The notes beneath the pieces were generated by a model. That model searched no databases and was not told the DNA's origin. It saw only the letters and a list, made by a program, of their open reading frames with translations. Positions 16,287-24,286 of a DNA stretch of 26,383 bases are shown here, in pieces. The stretch is from VBDM01 sp035499735 (lineage in GTDB: Bacteria > Pseudomonadota > Gammaproteobacteria > Burkholderiales > SG8-39). How positions within the stretch are numbered: the stretch's first letter is position 1; the number at the start of each line of letters is the position of its first letter. The stretch lies in the NCBI GenBank assembly GCA_035499735.1, contig DATJYC010000042.1, positions 1-26,383 on the forward strand, written 5' to 3'. The translations under genes were made by a program, and so were the position numbers.

Positions 16287-16681
16287 AAACGCTCGAAGCG
16301 ATAGAGAGGGAGCTCGAAGCGCGCGCCCCCGACCTGCTCGCGCTCGCCGAAGGCGTGCTCGAGAACTGGGTCGCCGCGCGCGGCGAGACACCGACGCTCG
16401 AGAGGCAGGAAGGCTTTCGCCTGCTGGCGCTGCACCGCCAGGGCGCGCGCGGCGTGCCGAGCTTCAACGCCTGCCGCGAAACCTGCCGCGAGATCGCGTA
16501 TCACTTCAACCTGGCGGAGCTGGAGCGCGACTCGGCCGCCGCCGAGCGCCGCCGCCGTATGATGGTATTCCTCGTCAAGCATCTGCTTCTATTCGTGAGC
16601 GGGAAGATGCAGGTCGAGGGATTGGGAGATTTCTGCTGCGCATCCCGTCCGCTCCGCCAAGAGACCCCGCAACCTTCCTAG
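16283..16681 (+). CDS. Unrecognised 132-residue protein with CxxxC and CC pairs
   Basis: Small protein of 132 residues that I do not recognise. It starts with GTG 16283 overlapping the shdrB2 stop (GTGA), so translation is coupled, and ends 12 bp before lbpA. It is predicted mostly helical with no signal peptide. C64-x3-C68 and C118-C119 form two cysteine pairs, and a hydrophobic helix (MMVFLVKHLLLFVSG, about residues 93-107) lies between them. The coupling and the cysteines suggest a cytoplasmic partner of sHdrB2 or LbpA, for example in cluster assembly or thiol relay. This is inference. Confidence 0.78.
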   Translation: MKTLEAIERELEARAPDLLALAEGVLENWVAARGETPTLERQEGFRLLALHRQGARGVPSFNACRETCREIAYHFNLAELERDSAAAERRRRMMVFLVKHLLLFVSGKMQVEGLGDFCCASRPLRQETPQPS

Positions 16682-16693
16682 AGCGACCCGGCC

Positions 16694-17143
16694 ATGCCTA
16701 CCGTACGCGGATGCCCGCTTCCCGACGAGCTGCTCTACGACGTCGACAACCATATCTGGTTCAAGGAGGTGGGCGATGGCACGGTGAGGATAGGGATGAC
16801 GACCGTCGCCACGGCGATGGCCGGCCAGCTCGTAGCCTTCACCCCGAAGAAGGTCGGCCGAAAGGTGGAGTCGGGCAAGTCCTGCGCGACCGTGGAATCG
16901 GGCAAGTGGGTCGGGCCGGCCAAGTCGGCGGCGGGCGGCGAGATCGCCGCGGTAAACGACGCCCTCATGGCGAAGCCGTCGCTCGCGAACGAGGACCCCT
17001 ACGCGGCTTGGCTGGTCGTCCTCAAGCCGGACGACTGGGCGGCCGCGAAGGCGACGCTCACCCCCGGATCGCAGGTCGCGGCCAAGTACGAGGCCAAGAT
17101 GGCCGCGGACGGCTTCTCCGGCTGCGCCTGCGAGCCCAAATAG
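16694..17143 (+). CDS. lbpA: LbpA, lipoate-binding protein of the sHdr pathway
   Basis: GcvH-like lipoyl carrier, 149 residues. Aligned by eye with glycine-cleavage H protein, the ATVESGK segment corresponds to the lipoylation site, which makes K71 the modified lysine. The earlier K62 in the near-repeat KVESGKSC falls where GcvH has a non-modified acidic position. Non-GcvH features are cysteines C7, C64, C144 and C146, with the C-terminus ending GCACEPK. It sits in the sHdr cluster, with its dedicated ligase and LipS proteins encoded in region 1. The lipoyl group is thought to hold the sulfur that sHdr oxidises to sulfite. Confidence 0.93.
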   Translation: MPTVRGCPLPDELLYDVDNHIWFKEVGDGTVRIGMTTVATAMAGQLVAFTPKKVGRKVESGKSCATVESGKWVGPAKSAAGGEIAAVNDALMAKPSLANEDPYAAWLVVLKPDDWAAAKATLTPGSQVAAKYEAKMAADGFSGCACEPK

Positions 17144-17151
17144 GAGCCGGC

Positions 17152-17541
17152 ATGGCGGGCAAGATCAGCATCGTCGTCGTGTCCGGGGAGCGCGAGCGCC
17201 TGCAGATGGCGGCGATGATCGCCTCGGTCGGCGCGGTGAGCGGCGACGAGGTCAGCGTGTTCCTGTCGATGAACGCCCTGCAGCACTTCCGCAAGGACGC
17301 AAAGGACGCCGCTCCGCCCGAAGGCCCGTTCGGCAAGCTCCTCGAGCAGAAGAAGGCGCCGCCTTTCAAGCAGCTCTTCCAGAACGCGGTCGAGCTCGGC
17401 GACGCCAAGGTCCGCCCTTGCTCGATGGCGGTGGACGTGCTCGGCGTGAAGCAAGGCGATCTCGAGCCGTGGATCGGCGAGCCGATGGGACTCACCAAGT
17501 TCCTCTCGGATGCGCACGGCGGGCAGGTCTGGTCATTCTGA
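17152..17541 (+). CDS. DsrE-family protein with a single conserved cysteine
   Basis: DsrE/DsrF-like protein of 129 residues that begins KISIVVVSGERERLQMAAMIAS, with the alpha/beta core of the family. The only cysteine, C90 in the KVRPCSMAVDVLG segment, is at the position of the sulfur-carrying cysteine of DsrE-type proteins. It differs from DsrE3C at 10209, which has a vicinal pair. It is 8 bp after lbpA and 14 bp before the second tusA, suggesting a carrier pair serving LbpA or the SQR-like enzyme. The family is clear; the subtype is not decided. Confidence 0.8.
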   Translation: MAGKISIVVVSGERERLQMAAMIASVGAVSGDEVSVFLSMNALQHFRKDAKDAAPPEGPFGKLLEQKKAPPFKQLFQNAVELGDAKVRPCSMAVDVLGVKQGDLEPWIGEPMGLTKFLSDAHGGQVWSF

Positions 17542-17555
17542 GAGGGAAGGTGGAC

Positions 17556-17786
17556 ATGAGCGAAAGAACCATCATCGACGCGCGCGGCAGCTTCTGCCCG
17601 GGACCGTTGATGGAGCTGATCGCGCGGCTCAAGTTCGCGCAGGTCGGCGAGGAGTTCGAGGTGCTGTCGACCGACAAGGGTTCCGCAAGCGACATTCCCG
17701 AGTGGCTGAAGAAGGTCGGCCACCAGCTCATCGACACGCGCGAGGAAGGCGGCGTGTGGCACATCGCGCTGAAGAAAATGAAGTAG
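17556..17786 (+). CDS. tusA: TusA-family sulfurtransferase (second copy)
   Basis: Sulfur carrier of 76 residues with the motif C14-Pro-Gly-Pro, a variant of the CPxP TusA signature. AGAGGGAAGG precedes ATG 17556. It follows the DsrE-family gene by 14 bp and lies 32 bp before the SQR-like gene, so it probably receives or delivers sulfane sulfur between those two. It differs clearly from the TusA at 2-226 (CPLP), so the two copies may serve separate branches. Confidence 0.9.
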   Translation: MSERTIIDARGSFCPGPLMELIARLKFAQVGEEFEVLSTDKGSASDIPEWLKKVGHQLIDTREEGGVWHIALKKMK

Positions 17787-17818
17787 TGGAATTTGAATCG
17801 AAACCACAGGAGAAGGCC

Positions 17819-18952
17819 ATGAAGATTCTCATCGTAGGCGGAGGAATGGGAGGAACGATTCTCGCGAACAACCTCGCGCGGAGGCTCGCGCCCGAGCTGC
17901 GCGCGGGCAAGGTTCAGCTCGCCATGCTGTCGGCCTCGGACAAGCACATGTACCAGCCGGGGTTGCTCTACCTTGCTCTCGGGCGCATGACGCCCGACGA
18001 GCTGTATCGCGACCAGGCGAGCCTGCTCGAGGCGGGGATCGACTTCCAGGTCGACCCGGTGGAGACCTTCGAGCTCGACCAGAACCGCGTGAAGACGAAG
18101 AGCGGCAAGACGCACGGCTACGACATCCTCGTCGTCGCCACCGGCTCGCGCCCGGTGCCGGAGATGATCCCGGGGCTCGCCGAGAACGCCGAGACGTTCT
18201 ATACCGAGGCGACCGCCTTGAAGATGTTCAAGCGCCTGCAAGCCTTCCAGGGCGGACGCGTGGTGGTCGCGGTGGGCGTGCCGCACAAGTGCCCGATGGC
18301 GCCGCTCGAGATCATCTTCATGCTGCACGACTACTTCAAGGACCGCGGTATCCGGGACAAGGTGCAGCTGCACTACACCTATCCGGTGGGCCGCGTGCAC
18401 ACGCTCGAGAACGTCGCCAAGTGGGCTGCGCCCGAGATGGACCGCCTCGGCATCACCTACGAGACGCTCTTCAACATGAAGCAGGTCGACGGCGCGAACA
18501 AGGTGGTGAAGAGCGAGGAGGGCAGCGAAGCGAAGTACGACCTCCTCGTCACCATCCCGGCGCACAAGGGCATGGAGGTCATCGAAACGAACAAGCTCGG
18601 CGCCGGCGGCTTCATCCCCACCGACAAGACCAAGCTGACGATGGAAGGGCGCAAGAACGTCTACGTGATCGGCGATACCACCAACATCCCGATCAGCAAG
18701 GCGGGCTCGACCGTGCACTACCAGGCCGAGACGCTCGGCGAAAACATCGCGGCGATCGTCAAGCTCGGCGCGCCCGTGCGCGAGCACGACGGCAAGGTGT
18801 TCTGCTTCATCGAGGTCGGCAAGGACCGCGCGACGTACGCGCAGTTCAACTACACCACGCCGCCGGATCCCAAGCCGCCGACCAAGGCCGTGCACTGGTT
18901 CAAGATGGCCTACAACAAGCTGTACTGGACCACCGCCCGCGGGCTGCTCTAG
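17819..18952 (+). CDS. SQR-like FAD/NAD(P) oxidoreductase
   Basis: Sulfide:quinone oxidoreductase-family flavoprotein of 377 residues without a signal peptide. The FAD motif GGGMGGTILA starts at residue 7, VVATGSRP is at 105-112 and VIGDTTNIP at 283-291. Two redox cysteines are visible, C158 in VPHKCPMAPLE and C329 in KVFCFIEVG. The third cysteine of type I SQR, near residue 128, is absent. The C-terminal helix is rich in Trp, Tyr and Phe (HWFKMAYNKLYW), as in SQRs that rest on the membrane. The product may be persulfide handed to the adjacent TusA. ATG 17819 follows AGGAGAAGG. Exact SQR type and quinone use are not settled. Confidence 0.85.
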   Translation: MKILIVGGGMGGTILANNLARRLAPELRAGKVQLAMLSASDKHMYQPGLLYLALGRMTPDELYRDQASLLEAGIDFQVDPVETFELDQNRVKTKSGKTHGYDILVVATGSRPVPEMIPGLAENAETFYTEATALKMFKRLQAFQGGRVVVAVGVPHKCPMAPLEIIFMLHDYFKDRGIRDKVQLHYTYPVGRVHTLENVAKWAAPEMDRLGITYETLFNMKQVDGANKVVKSEEGSEAKYDLLVTIPAHKGMEVIETNKLGAGGFIPTDKTKLTMEGRKNVYVIGDTTNIPISKAGSTVHYQAETLGENIAAIVKLGAPVREHDGKVFCFIEVGKDRATYAQFNYTTPPDPKPPTKAVHWFKMAYNKLYWTTARGLL

Positions 18953-18964
18953 GAGGAGGACGCC

Positions 18965-19501
18965 ATGGACGAAACGCAAGCGCTCGAGCTCGAGCGCCTC
19001 GTCGCCGCGGCGCGCGACTCGCTCACCGACGAGATGGTGAGCCGCCTCGGCGCCACGGTGGCGGAAGGGCTGGACCTGCTGGACAAGGTGAATCGCTCCG
19101 GCGTCGGCGGCGCGCTGCCGGCGATCTCGCAGCTCGTCGCCAACGGCGACCTCGATCGTCTGGTCGCGCTCGCGCGCACCTACGGCGCGGCGCAGGACGC
19201 GATGACCGACGAGATGGTGGCGCGCCTCGCCGAGACCGTCGCCGAGTCGCTGTCCCTCATCGATCGGATGAACCGCGCGGGCCTCGACCGGCTGGTCGGC
19301 TCCATCGAGCGGCTCGCGGAGGTGCTCGAGCACACCGTGGGCGCGCTCGAGGCGGCCGACCTCGAGATGAAGGCGCAGCCTGCCGCCGGCGGCGGCTTCG
19401 GCGGTTTGTGGGCGCTGATGCGCTCGCCGGAGAACCAGGAGACGTTGCGCTTCCTGCTCGCGTTCGGGCGCGGAATGCGCCGCGGGAAGGCGTCCCGCTA
19501 G
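18965..19501 (+). CDS. DUF1641-like helical protein with internal duplication
   Basis: All-helical cytoplasmic protein of 178 residues, similar to DUF1641 proteins that often neighbour SQR-like flavoproteins in sulfur oxidisers. Residues 20-46 and 80-106 are a clear duplication (TDEMV-x-RL-x-x-TVAE and (I/L)D-x-(V/M)NR-x-G in both). A Gly-rich link at 142-147 joins a C-terminal helix (ENQETLRFLLAFGRGM). AGGAGGA lies just before ATG 18965, 12 bp after the SQR-like gene, so the two are likely made together and may bind each other. No catalytic residues are evident. It ends the sHdr cluster. Confidence 0.72.
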   Translation: MDETQALELERLVAAARDSLTDEMVSRLGATVAEGLDLLDKVNRSGVGGALPAISQLVANGDLDRLVALARTYGAAQDAMTDEMVARLAETVAESLSLIDRMNRAGLDRLVGSIERLAEVLEHTVGALEAADLEMKAQPAAGGGFGGLWALMRSPENQETLRFLLAFGRGMRRGKASR

Positions 19502-19508
19502 GGGAGCG

Positions 19509-19880
19509 CTATGCGGCGGATCGCGTGACGGCCGCTAGCGCCGCCTTGCGGGCGGGGCCGCGGCAGAAGAGCTCGTAGAGCGTCTCCATCACCGACGCGG
19601 CCTCCTCGCTCGCCAGCGAGTAGAAGACGGTTTGGCCGACCCGCCGCGCCACCACGAGGTGCTTCAGTCGCAGCACCGTAAGGTGCTGCGACAGCCCGGA
19701 CTGGCTCTGCCCGACCGCCTCGGCCAGCTCGCCCACGGACTTTTCGCCCTCGGCGATCTGACACAGCACCATGAGCCGCGTCGGGTTCGCCATGGCCTTG
19801 AGGAGGCTGCAAGCGCGGGCCGCGTTCGCCTCGAGCTTCGCCATGTCGGATTTCGAGGCTGTCTTGCCCGTCTTCTTCAT
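19509..19880 (-). CDS. ArsR-family repressor with SqrR/BigR-type cysteine pair
   Basis: Winged-helix ArsR/SmtB regulator of 123 residues. The DNA-binding helix reads SVGELAEAVGQSQSGLSQHLTVL and the wing RVGQTVFYSL. C40 (MVLCQIAEG) and C106 (YELFCRGP) match the positions of the two cysteines of SqrR (C41/C107) and BigR, which form a sulfide- or persulfide-induced cross-link. A third, C24, is not part of that pair. No classical metal-site motif is seen. It is on the opposite strand from the sHdr cluster, meeting its end 7 bp apart, and lies 51 bp downstream of the RND pump gene in the same direction. Targets could be the sHdr genes, the RND genes, or both. Confidence 0.85.
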   Translation of the reverse strand: MKKTGKTASKSDMAKLEANAARACSLLKAMANPTRLMVLCQIAEGEKSVGELAEAVGQSQSGLSQHLTVLRLKHLVVARRVGQTVFYSLASEEAASVMETLYELFCRGPARKAALAAVTRSAA

Positions 19881-19931
19881 GATCGCGAAATGATCTGTCG
19901 ACAGCCGGCATTCTAAACGATCGGCCCCGGC

Positions 19932-22900
19932 CTAGCGCGGCTTGGCCTCGAAGCGCCGGCGATACGCCGCGTAATAGAGCACGGGAATCACGACGAGCGT
20001 AAGCGCGGTCGATACGAAGATGCCGAAGATGAGCGCGATCGCGAGGCCGTTGAATATCGGGTCGTCGAGGATGAACGCGGCTCCGAGCATCGCGGCGAGC
20101 GCGGTGAGGGCGATCGGCTTGGCGCGCGCGACCGCCGACTGCACGACCGCCTCGGCGAAGGGCAGACCCTCCTCGACCTTCAGCTTGATGAAGTCGACGA
20201 GCAGGATGGAGTTTCGGACGATGATCCCCGCGAGCGCGATCATCCCGATCATCGAGGTCGCGGTGAAGTTGGCGCCGAGCAGAGCGTGCCCCGGCATCAC
20301 GCCGATCACGGTGAGCGGAATCGGCGCCATGATCACGAGAGGCGTGAGGTAGGAGCGGAACTGCGCGACCACCAGGAGGTAGATGAGGATCAGACCGACT
20401 CCGTAGGCGAGGCCCATGTCGCGGAAGGTCTCGTAGGTCACCTGCCATTCGCCGTCCCACTTGATCGCGAACCCTCTGTAAGGGTCGGACGGCTGTCGCA
20501 CGAAGTATTCGCCCAGCGCGCCGCCCTCGCCCTCGGCGGCGAGCGCGACGCGGCTCCGCGCCGCGAACATGCCGTAGAGCGGGCTGTCGACGCGGCCCGC
20601 CTGGTCGCCGACCACATATACGACCGGAAGCAGATCCTTGTGGTAGAGGGGCCGGTCCCGGTCGTTGCGCACGGGACGAACCACCTCCGAGAGAGGCACC
20701 AGCGTGCCGGCGGGCGTACGCACCGAGAGCTTGAGAAAGGAGTCGAGCTCTCCCTGCCTCTCGGACGGGAGCGCGACGCGCACCGGCACCTCGTACTTGG
20801 ACGCGCCGTCGCGCAGGGGCGTGACGTCCTCGCCGGAGAGCCCGACGCGCATGGTCTCGACCACGTCGCGGCGCGTGACCCCGAGCAGCGCCGCCTTGCT
20901 CTGGTCCACCTTGAGCACCAGGCGCGGGGCGGCGTCCTCGACGCTGTCGTCGATGCCGACGATGTCCGGGGTTGCGGCGAGCGCGTCGCGCACCCGCTTG
21001 GCGACCCGGATCCGCCCGGGCTCGTCCGGACCGTAGACCTCTGCGACTATCGGAGAGAGCACCGGCGGCCCCGGCGGCACCTCGACGACCTTGACGCGCG
21101 CGTTCCAGCGGCTCGCGATCTCCTCGAGCTTCGGGCGCACGCTCTGCGCGATCTCGTGGCTCTTGCGCGAGCGCGCCTTCTTGCCGACCAGGTTGACCTG
21201 GATGTCGCCGTTCTCCGAGGCGGTGCGAAGATAGTACTGGCGCACCAGGCCGTTGAAGCTGATCGGCGAGGCGAGGCCCGCGTAGGCCTGGTAGTCGGTC
21301 ACCTCGGGGACGCGGGCGAGGTAGGCGCCCATGTCGTGAAGCGCGCCCGCGGTCGCCTCGACGGGCGTTCCCGCCGGCATGTCGACCACGACCTGGAACT
21401 CCGACTTGTTGTCGAATGGCAGCATCTTCAGCACCACCAGCTTTGCGGCGGCGAGCGAGACCGAGAGCAGGATGAGCGCGGCGATCGCGTAGAGCAGCCG
21501 GCGGCGGTTGCGGCCGGCGAGCGGCGCATCGACGAACGGGCCCAGCGCGCGCCGGAAGATGCGGTCCATCCGCCCGGCGCGGCGCTCCTCGGCGTGCGCC
21601 TTGCGCCGCAGGAGCCGGAGAGCGAGCCAGGGTGTGACCGTAAACGCGATCGCGAGCGAGATGATCATTCCCATGCTCGCGTTGATCGGGATCGGACTCA
21701 TGTACGGCCCCATGAGGCCGGTGACGAAGGCCATGGGCAGGAGCGCGGCGATAACGGTCAGGGTCGCGAGGATGGTCGGCCCGCCGACCTCGTCGACCGC
21801 GTCCGGAATCACGCCGGTGAGCGGCCCTTGATCGAGCGACATGCGCCGGTGGATGTTCTCGACCACGACGATGGCATCGTCGACCAGGATGCCGATCGAG
21901 AAGATCAGCGCGAAGAGCGATACGCGGTTGAGCGTGAACCCCCACGCCCAGGAGGCGAACAAGGTGGTCGCGAGCGTGAGCAGGACCGCGGCGCCGACGA
22001 TCAGCGCCTCGCGCCGCCCCAGCGTCGCGAGCACCAGCACGACGACGGACAGGGTCGCGAACACGAGCTTGTGGATGAGCTGCTGCGCCTTCTCGTCGGC
22101 GCTCGCCCCGTAGTTGCGCGTCACCGTCACGCGGACCTCGTCCGGGATCACCGTCCCGCGCAGCTCTCGAAGACGCGAGAGGACGCGCTCGGCGATGTCC
22201 ACGGCGTTCTCCCCCGGCTTCTTCGTGATCTGCAGCGTCACCGCGGGCTGCTCCGCGCCGGCGGGGGACGCGTTCCTCCCCGCGGGGCCGAAGCCGGTCC
22301 AGACGTAGCGGACCGGCGGCTCGGGCCCGTCGATCACCTCGGCAACGTCGGCGAGGAATACCGGACGGCGCTCGAATGCTCCAACCACGAGCTCCTTCAG
22401 GTCGGTCGCCGACTCGAGATAGTTGCCCGTCTCGACCACGATCTCGCGGTTCCCGCTCACCAGCTTGCCGGTGGGCAGCGCGACGTTGGCGAGCTGCAGC
22501 GCGTTGCGAACGTCGAGCGCCGAGACTTCGTAGGCGTTGAGCCGGTCCGCGTCGAGCAGCACGCGCACGGCGCGCCCCGGCCCGCCGAGGGTCTGGACCT
22601 CGCGCGTGCCGGGAACCCGCTTGAGGTCGGCCTCGACCGCGTGAGCCACGCGCTCGAGCTCGAACGCGCCGTGCCCGCGGTCCTCGCTCCACAGCGTGAG
22701 CGTGACCACGGGAACGTCGTCGATGCCCTTGGGCTTGATCACCGGCTCGAGCGCGCCCAGATCGGGCGACAGCCAGTCGCGGTTGGAGTTGATGGTGTCG
22801 TAGAGGCGCACCAGGGCCTCGATGCGCGGCACGCCCACCTTGAACTGCACCGTGAGCACCGCCATGCCGGGGCGCGACACCGAGAATACGTGCTCGATGC

Positions 22901-23135
22901 CGCTCATCTGCGCGAGGACTTGCTCGGCGGGCGTCGCCACGAGCGCCTCGACGTCGCGGGCCGACGCGCCTGGGAAGGGCACGAAGACGTTCGCCATGGT
23001 GACGTTGATCTGCGGCTCCTCCTCGCGCGGCGTCACCGTCACGGCGAAAACACCCAGCAGGAACGCGACCAGCGCGAACAGGGGGGTGAGCTGCGAGTCC
23101 TGGAAGAACCGCGCGATGCGGCCCGAAATCCCCAT
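19932..23135 (-). CDS. RND efflux transporter permease
   Basis: Inner-membrane RND pump of 1067 residues, the family's usual length, with two periplasmic loops each inside a pair of membrane blocks. The first membrane helix is at about 17-35. The fourth-helix proton-relay motif GILVDDAIVVVENIH is present, and a second membrane block begins near residue 860 (GLAYGVGLILIYLLVV). It works with the adaptor encoded 12 bp upstream and an outer-membrane channel that is not in the window. No heavy-metal Met-pair motif of CusA is evident, so substrate could be organic or sulfur compounds. Confidence 0.9.
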   Translation of the reverse strand: MGISGRIARFFQDSQLTPLFALVAFLLGVFAVTVTPREEEPQINVTMANVFVPFPGASARDVEALVATPAEQVLAQMSGIEHVFSVSRPGMAVLTVQFKVGVPRIEALVRLYDTINSNRDWLSPDLGALEPVIKPKGIDDVPVVTLTLWSEDRGHGAFELERVAHAVEADLKRVPGTREVQTLGGPGRAVRVLLDADRLNAYEVSALDVRNALQLANVALPTGKLVSGNREIVVETGNYLESATDLKELVVGAFERRPVFLADVAEVIDGPEPPVRYVWTGFGPAGRNASPAGAEQPAVTLQITKKPGENAVDIAERVLSRLRELRGTVIPDEVRVTVTRNYGASADEKAQQLIHKLVFATLSVVVLVLATLGRREALIVGAAVLLTLATTLFASWAWGFTLNRVSLFALIFSIGILVDDAIVVVENIHRRMSLDQGPLTGVIPDAVDEVGGPTILATLTVIAALLPMAFVTGLMGPYMSPIPINASMGMIISLAIAFTVTPWLALRLLRRKAHAEERRAGRMDRIFRRALGPFVDAPLAGRNRRRLLYAIAALILLSVSLAAAKLVVLKMLPFDNKSEFQVVVDMPAGTPVEATAGALHDMGAYLARVPEVTDYQAYAGLASPISFNGLVRQYYLRTASENGDIQVNLVGKKARSRKSHEIAQSVRPKLEEIASRWNARVKVVEVPPGPPVLSPIVAEVYGPDEPGRIRVAKRVRDALAATPDIVGIDDSVEDAAPRLVLKVDQSKAALLGVTRRDVVETMRVGLSGEDVTPLRDGASKYEVPVRVALPSERQGELDSFLKLSVRTPAGTLVPLSEVVRPVRNDRDRPLYHKDLLPVVYVVGDQAGRVDSPLYGMFAARSRVALAAEGEGGALGEYFVRQPSDPYRGFAIKWDGEWQVTYETFRDMGLAYGVGLILIYLLVVAQFRSYLTPLVIMAPIPLTVIGVMPGHALLGANFTATSMIGMIALAGIIVRNSILLVDFIKLKVEEGLPFAEAVVQSAVARAKPIALTALAAMLGAAFILDDPIFNGLAIALIFGIFVSTALTLVVIPVLYYAAYRRRFEAKPR

Positions 23136-23147
23136 GCGCCGGCTTCT

Positions 23148-24233
23148 TCAGTCGGCCGCGTGCGGATGGTCCTCCGCGGCGGCCTTCAGCGGCTCGAGCG
23201 CAACGCGCTCTCCGGGGCGCAGCCCCGCCAGCACCTCGACCGAGGTCTCGTCGCCCGCGGTTCCGAGGCGGATCTGTCTCAGCTGGACGGAGCCGTCGCC
23301 GCCGACGACGTAGGCGGCGACGACCTCGCTCCGACGGACCACGGCTGCGCGCGGCACGAGCAGCCGCGGCTCGCGCCCGACGACGAAGTGCGCGCGAGCG
23401 TAGATGCCCGGGTAGACGCCGCGCACGTCGGCCGGGAGTTCGAGCCGCACCTGCGTGGTGTGCGTGCGCGGGTCGGCGGAGGGCACGATCGTCACGCGCC
23501 TCGCCTCGATCCACTTGCCGACCGAGGGGATCTCGACGCGCGCCTTGCCGCTCGCCTGTATCGCTCCGATCTGAGCCTGCGGGACGGTCGCCGTGACGCG
23601 CAGCGTGGCCGGATCGAAGCCGGTCATGAGCGGCTTGCCCGGAGTCGCCATCTCGCCCAGCTCGACGTGGCGCGCCGACACCACGCCGCTGTAGGGCGCG
23701 ACGACGGTGGCGAAGCCGCGCTCGGTCGCCGCGAGGCTCGCGCCCGCGAGGAGCGCCGTCATGCGCTCCTGCGCCGCCTTGTAGTCGGATTCGGCCTTGT
23801 CGAGCGCGGCCTCGGAGAGGAACTTCTGCGCGACCAGCTGCTTGGAGCGTTCGTACTGCACCCGGGCGTTGCGCAGCTCGGCCTCGGCCTGGCGCACCTG
23901 CGCTTCGCTCGCCTCCTGGGCCTGCGCCGCGGCGCGCTCGTCGATGCGCACGATGACGTCGCCCTTCTTCACGAAGTCGCCGACGTCGAAGCGCAGGTCG
24001 ATGATGCGCCCGGCGACCTGCGCGGCGACCGTCGATTGCCGCACCGCCTCGATCACCGCTTCCGCGGAGAAGGTGAGCGCGACCTCGCGCATCTCGACCG
24101 CGGCGGTCTTGATCTCGGGGGCGCGCGGAGACTCCTTCGTCGCTTCGCCCTTGCCGCAGGCCGCGAGCGCGAGGGCCGCGGCGAGGATCGCGCAGCGCCT
24201 CAAGCCGGGCTCCTCGAGTCCTGCTGTATTCAT
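23148..24233 (-). CDS. RND periplasmic adaptor (HlyD/MFP family), lipoprotein
   Basis: Membrane-fusion adaptor of 361 residues from ATG 24233. The N-terminal lipobox LAAALALAAC has its Cys at about residue 26, so the protein should be lipid-anchored facing the periplasm. Next come the biotinyl-lipoyl-like half, an alpha-helical hairpin (EASEAQVRQAEAELRNARVQ), and the beta-barrel region. It partners the pump that follows after 12 bp. An in-frame TTG at 24254 would add seven residues and lacks good ribosome-site spacing. It faces the Spy-like gene across an intergenic region with two FNR-like boxes. Confidence 0.88.
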   Translation of the reverse strand: MNTAGLEEPGLRRCAILAAALALAACGKGEATKESPRAPEIKTAAVEMREVALTFSAEAVIEAVRQSTVAAQVAGRIIDLRFDVGDFVKKGDVIVRIDERAAAQAQEASEAQVRQAEAELRNARVQYERSKQLVAQKFLSEAALDKAESDYKAAQERMTALLAGASLAATERGFATVVAPYSGVVSARHVELGEMATPGKPLMTGFDPATLRVTATVPQAQIGAIQASGKARVEIPSVGKWIEARRVTIVPSADPRTHTTQVRLELPADVRGVYPGIYARAHFVVGREPRLLVPRAAVVRRSEVVAAYVVGGDGSVQLRQIRLGTAGDETSVEVLAGLRPGERVALEPLKAAAEDHPHAAD

Positions 24234-24286
24234 AACATCGCCAATACGGAACAACCCCCATCATGGCCGCCATCTGGGGGCGTCCC

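Noticed and set aside
16877..16882. K62 of LbpA as the lipoylation site
   Set aside because: It is in a near-repeat of the ESGK motif, but alignment by eye with H protein puts the modified lysine at K71.
16694..17143. LbpA as an ordinary glycine-cleavage H protein
   Set aside because: No gcvT or gcvP is present, it has extra cysteines, and it sits in an sHdr cluster with a dedicated ligase, so LbpA is the better call.
19881..19931. Operator for the ArsR protein between the pump gene and arsR
   Set aside because: I looked for a clear inverted repeat of the ATTC-N-GAAT kind and saw only one half (CATTCT), which is not enough.
19498..24273. Very long minus-strand open frame (about 1590 codons) overlapping the RND genes
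   Set aside because: It is rich in Arg, Gly and Ala, with no family resemblance, and lies in another frame of the RND and ArsR genes. GC-rich DNA leaves such shadow frames open.
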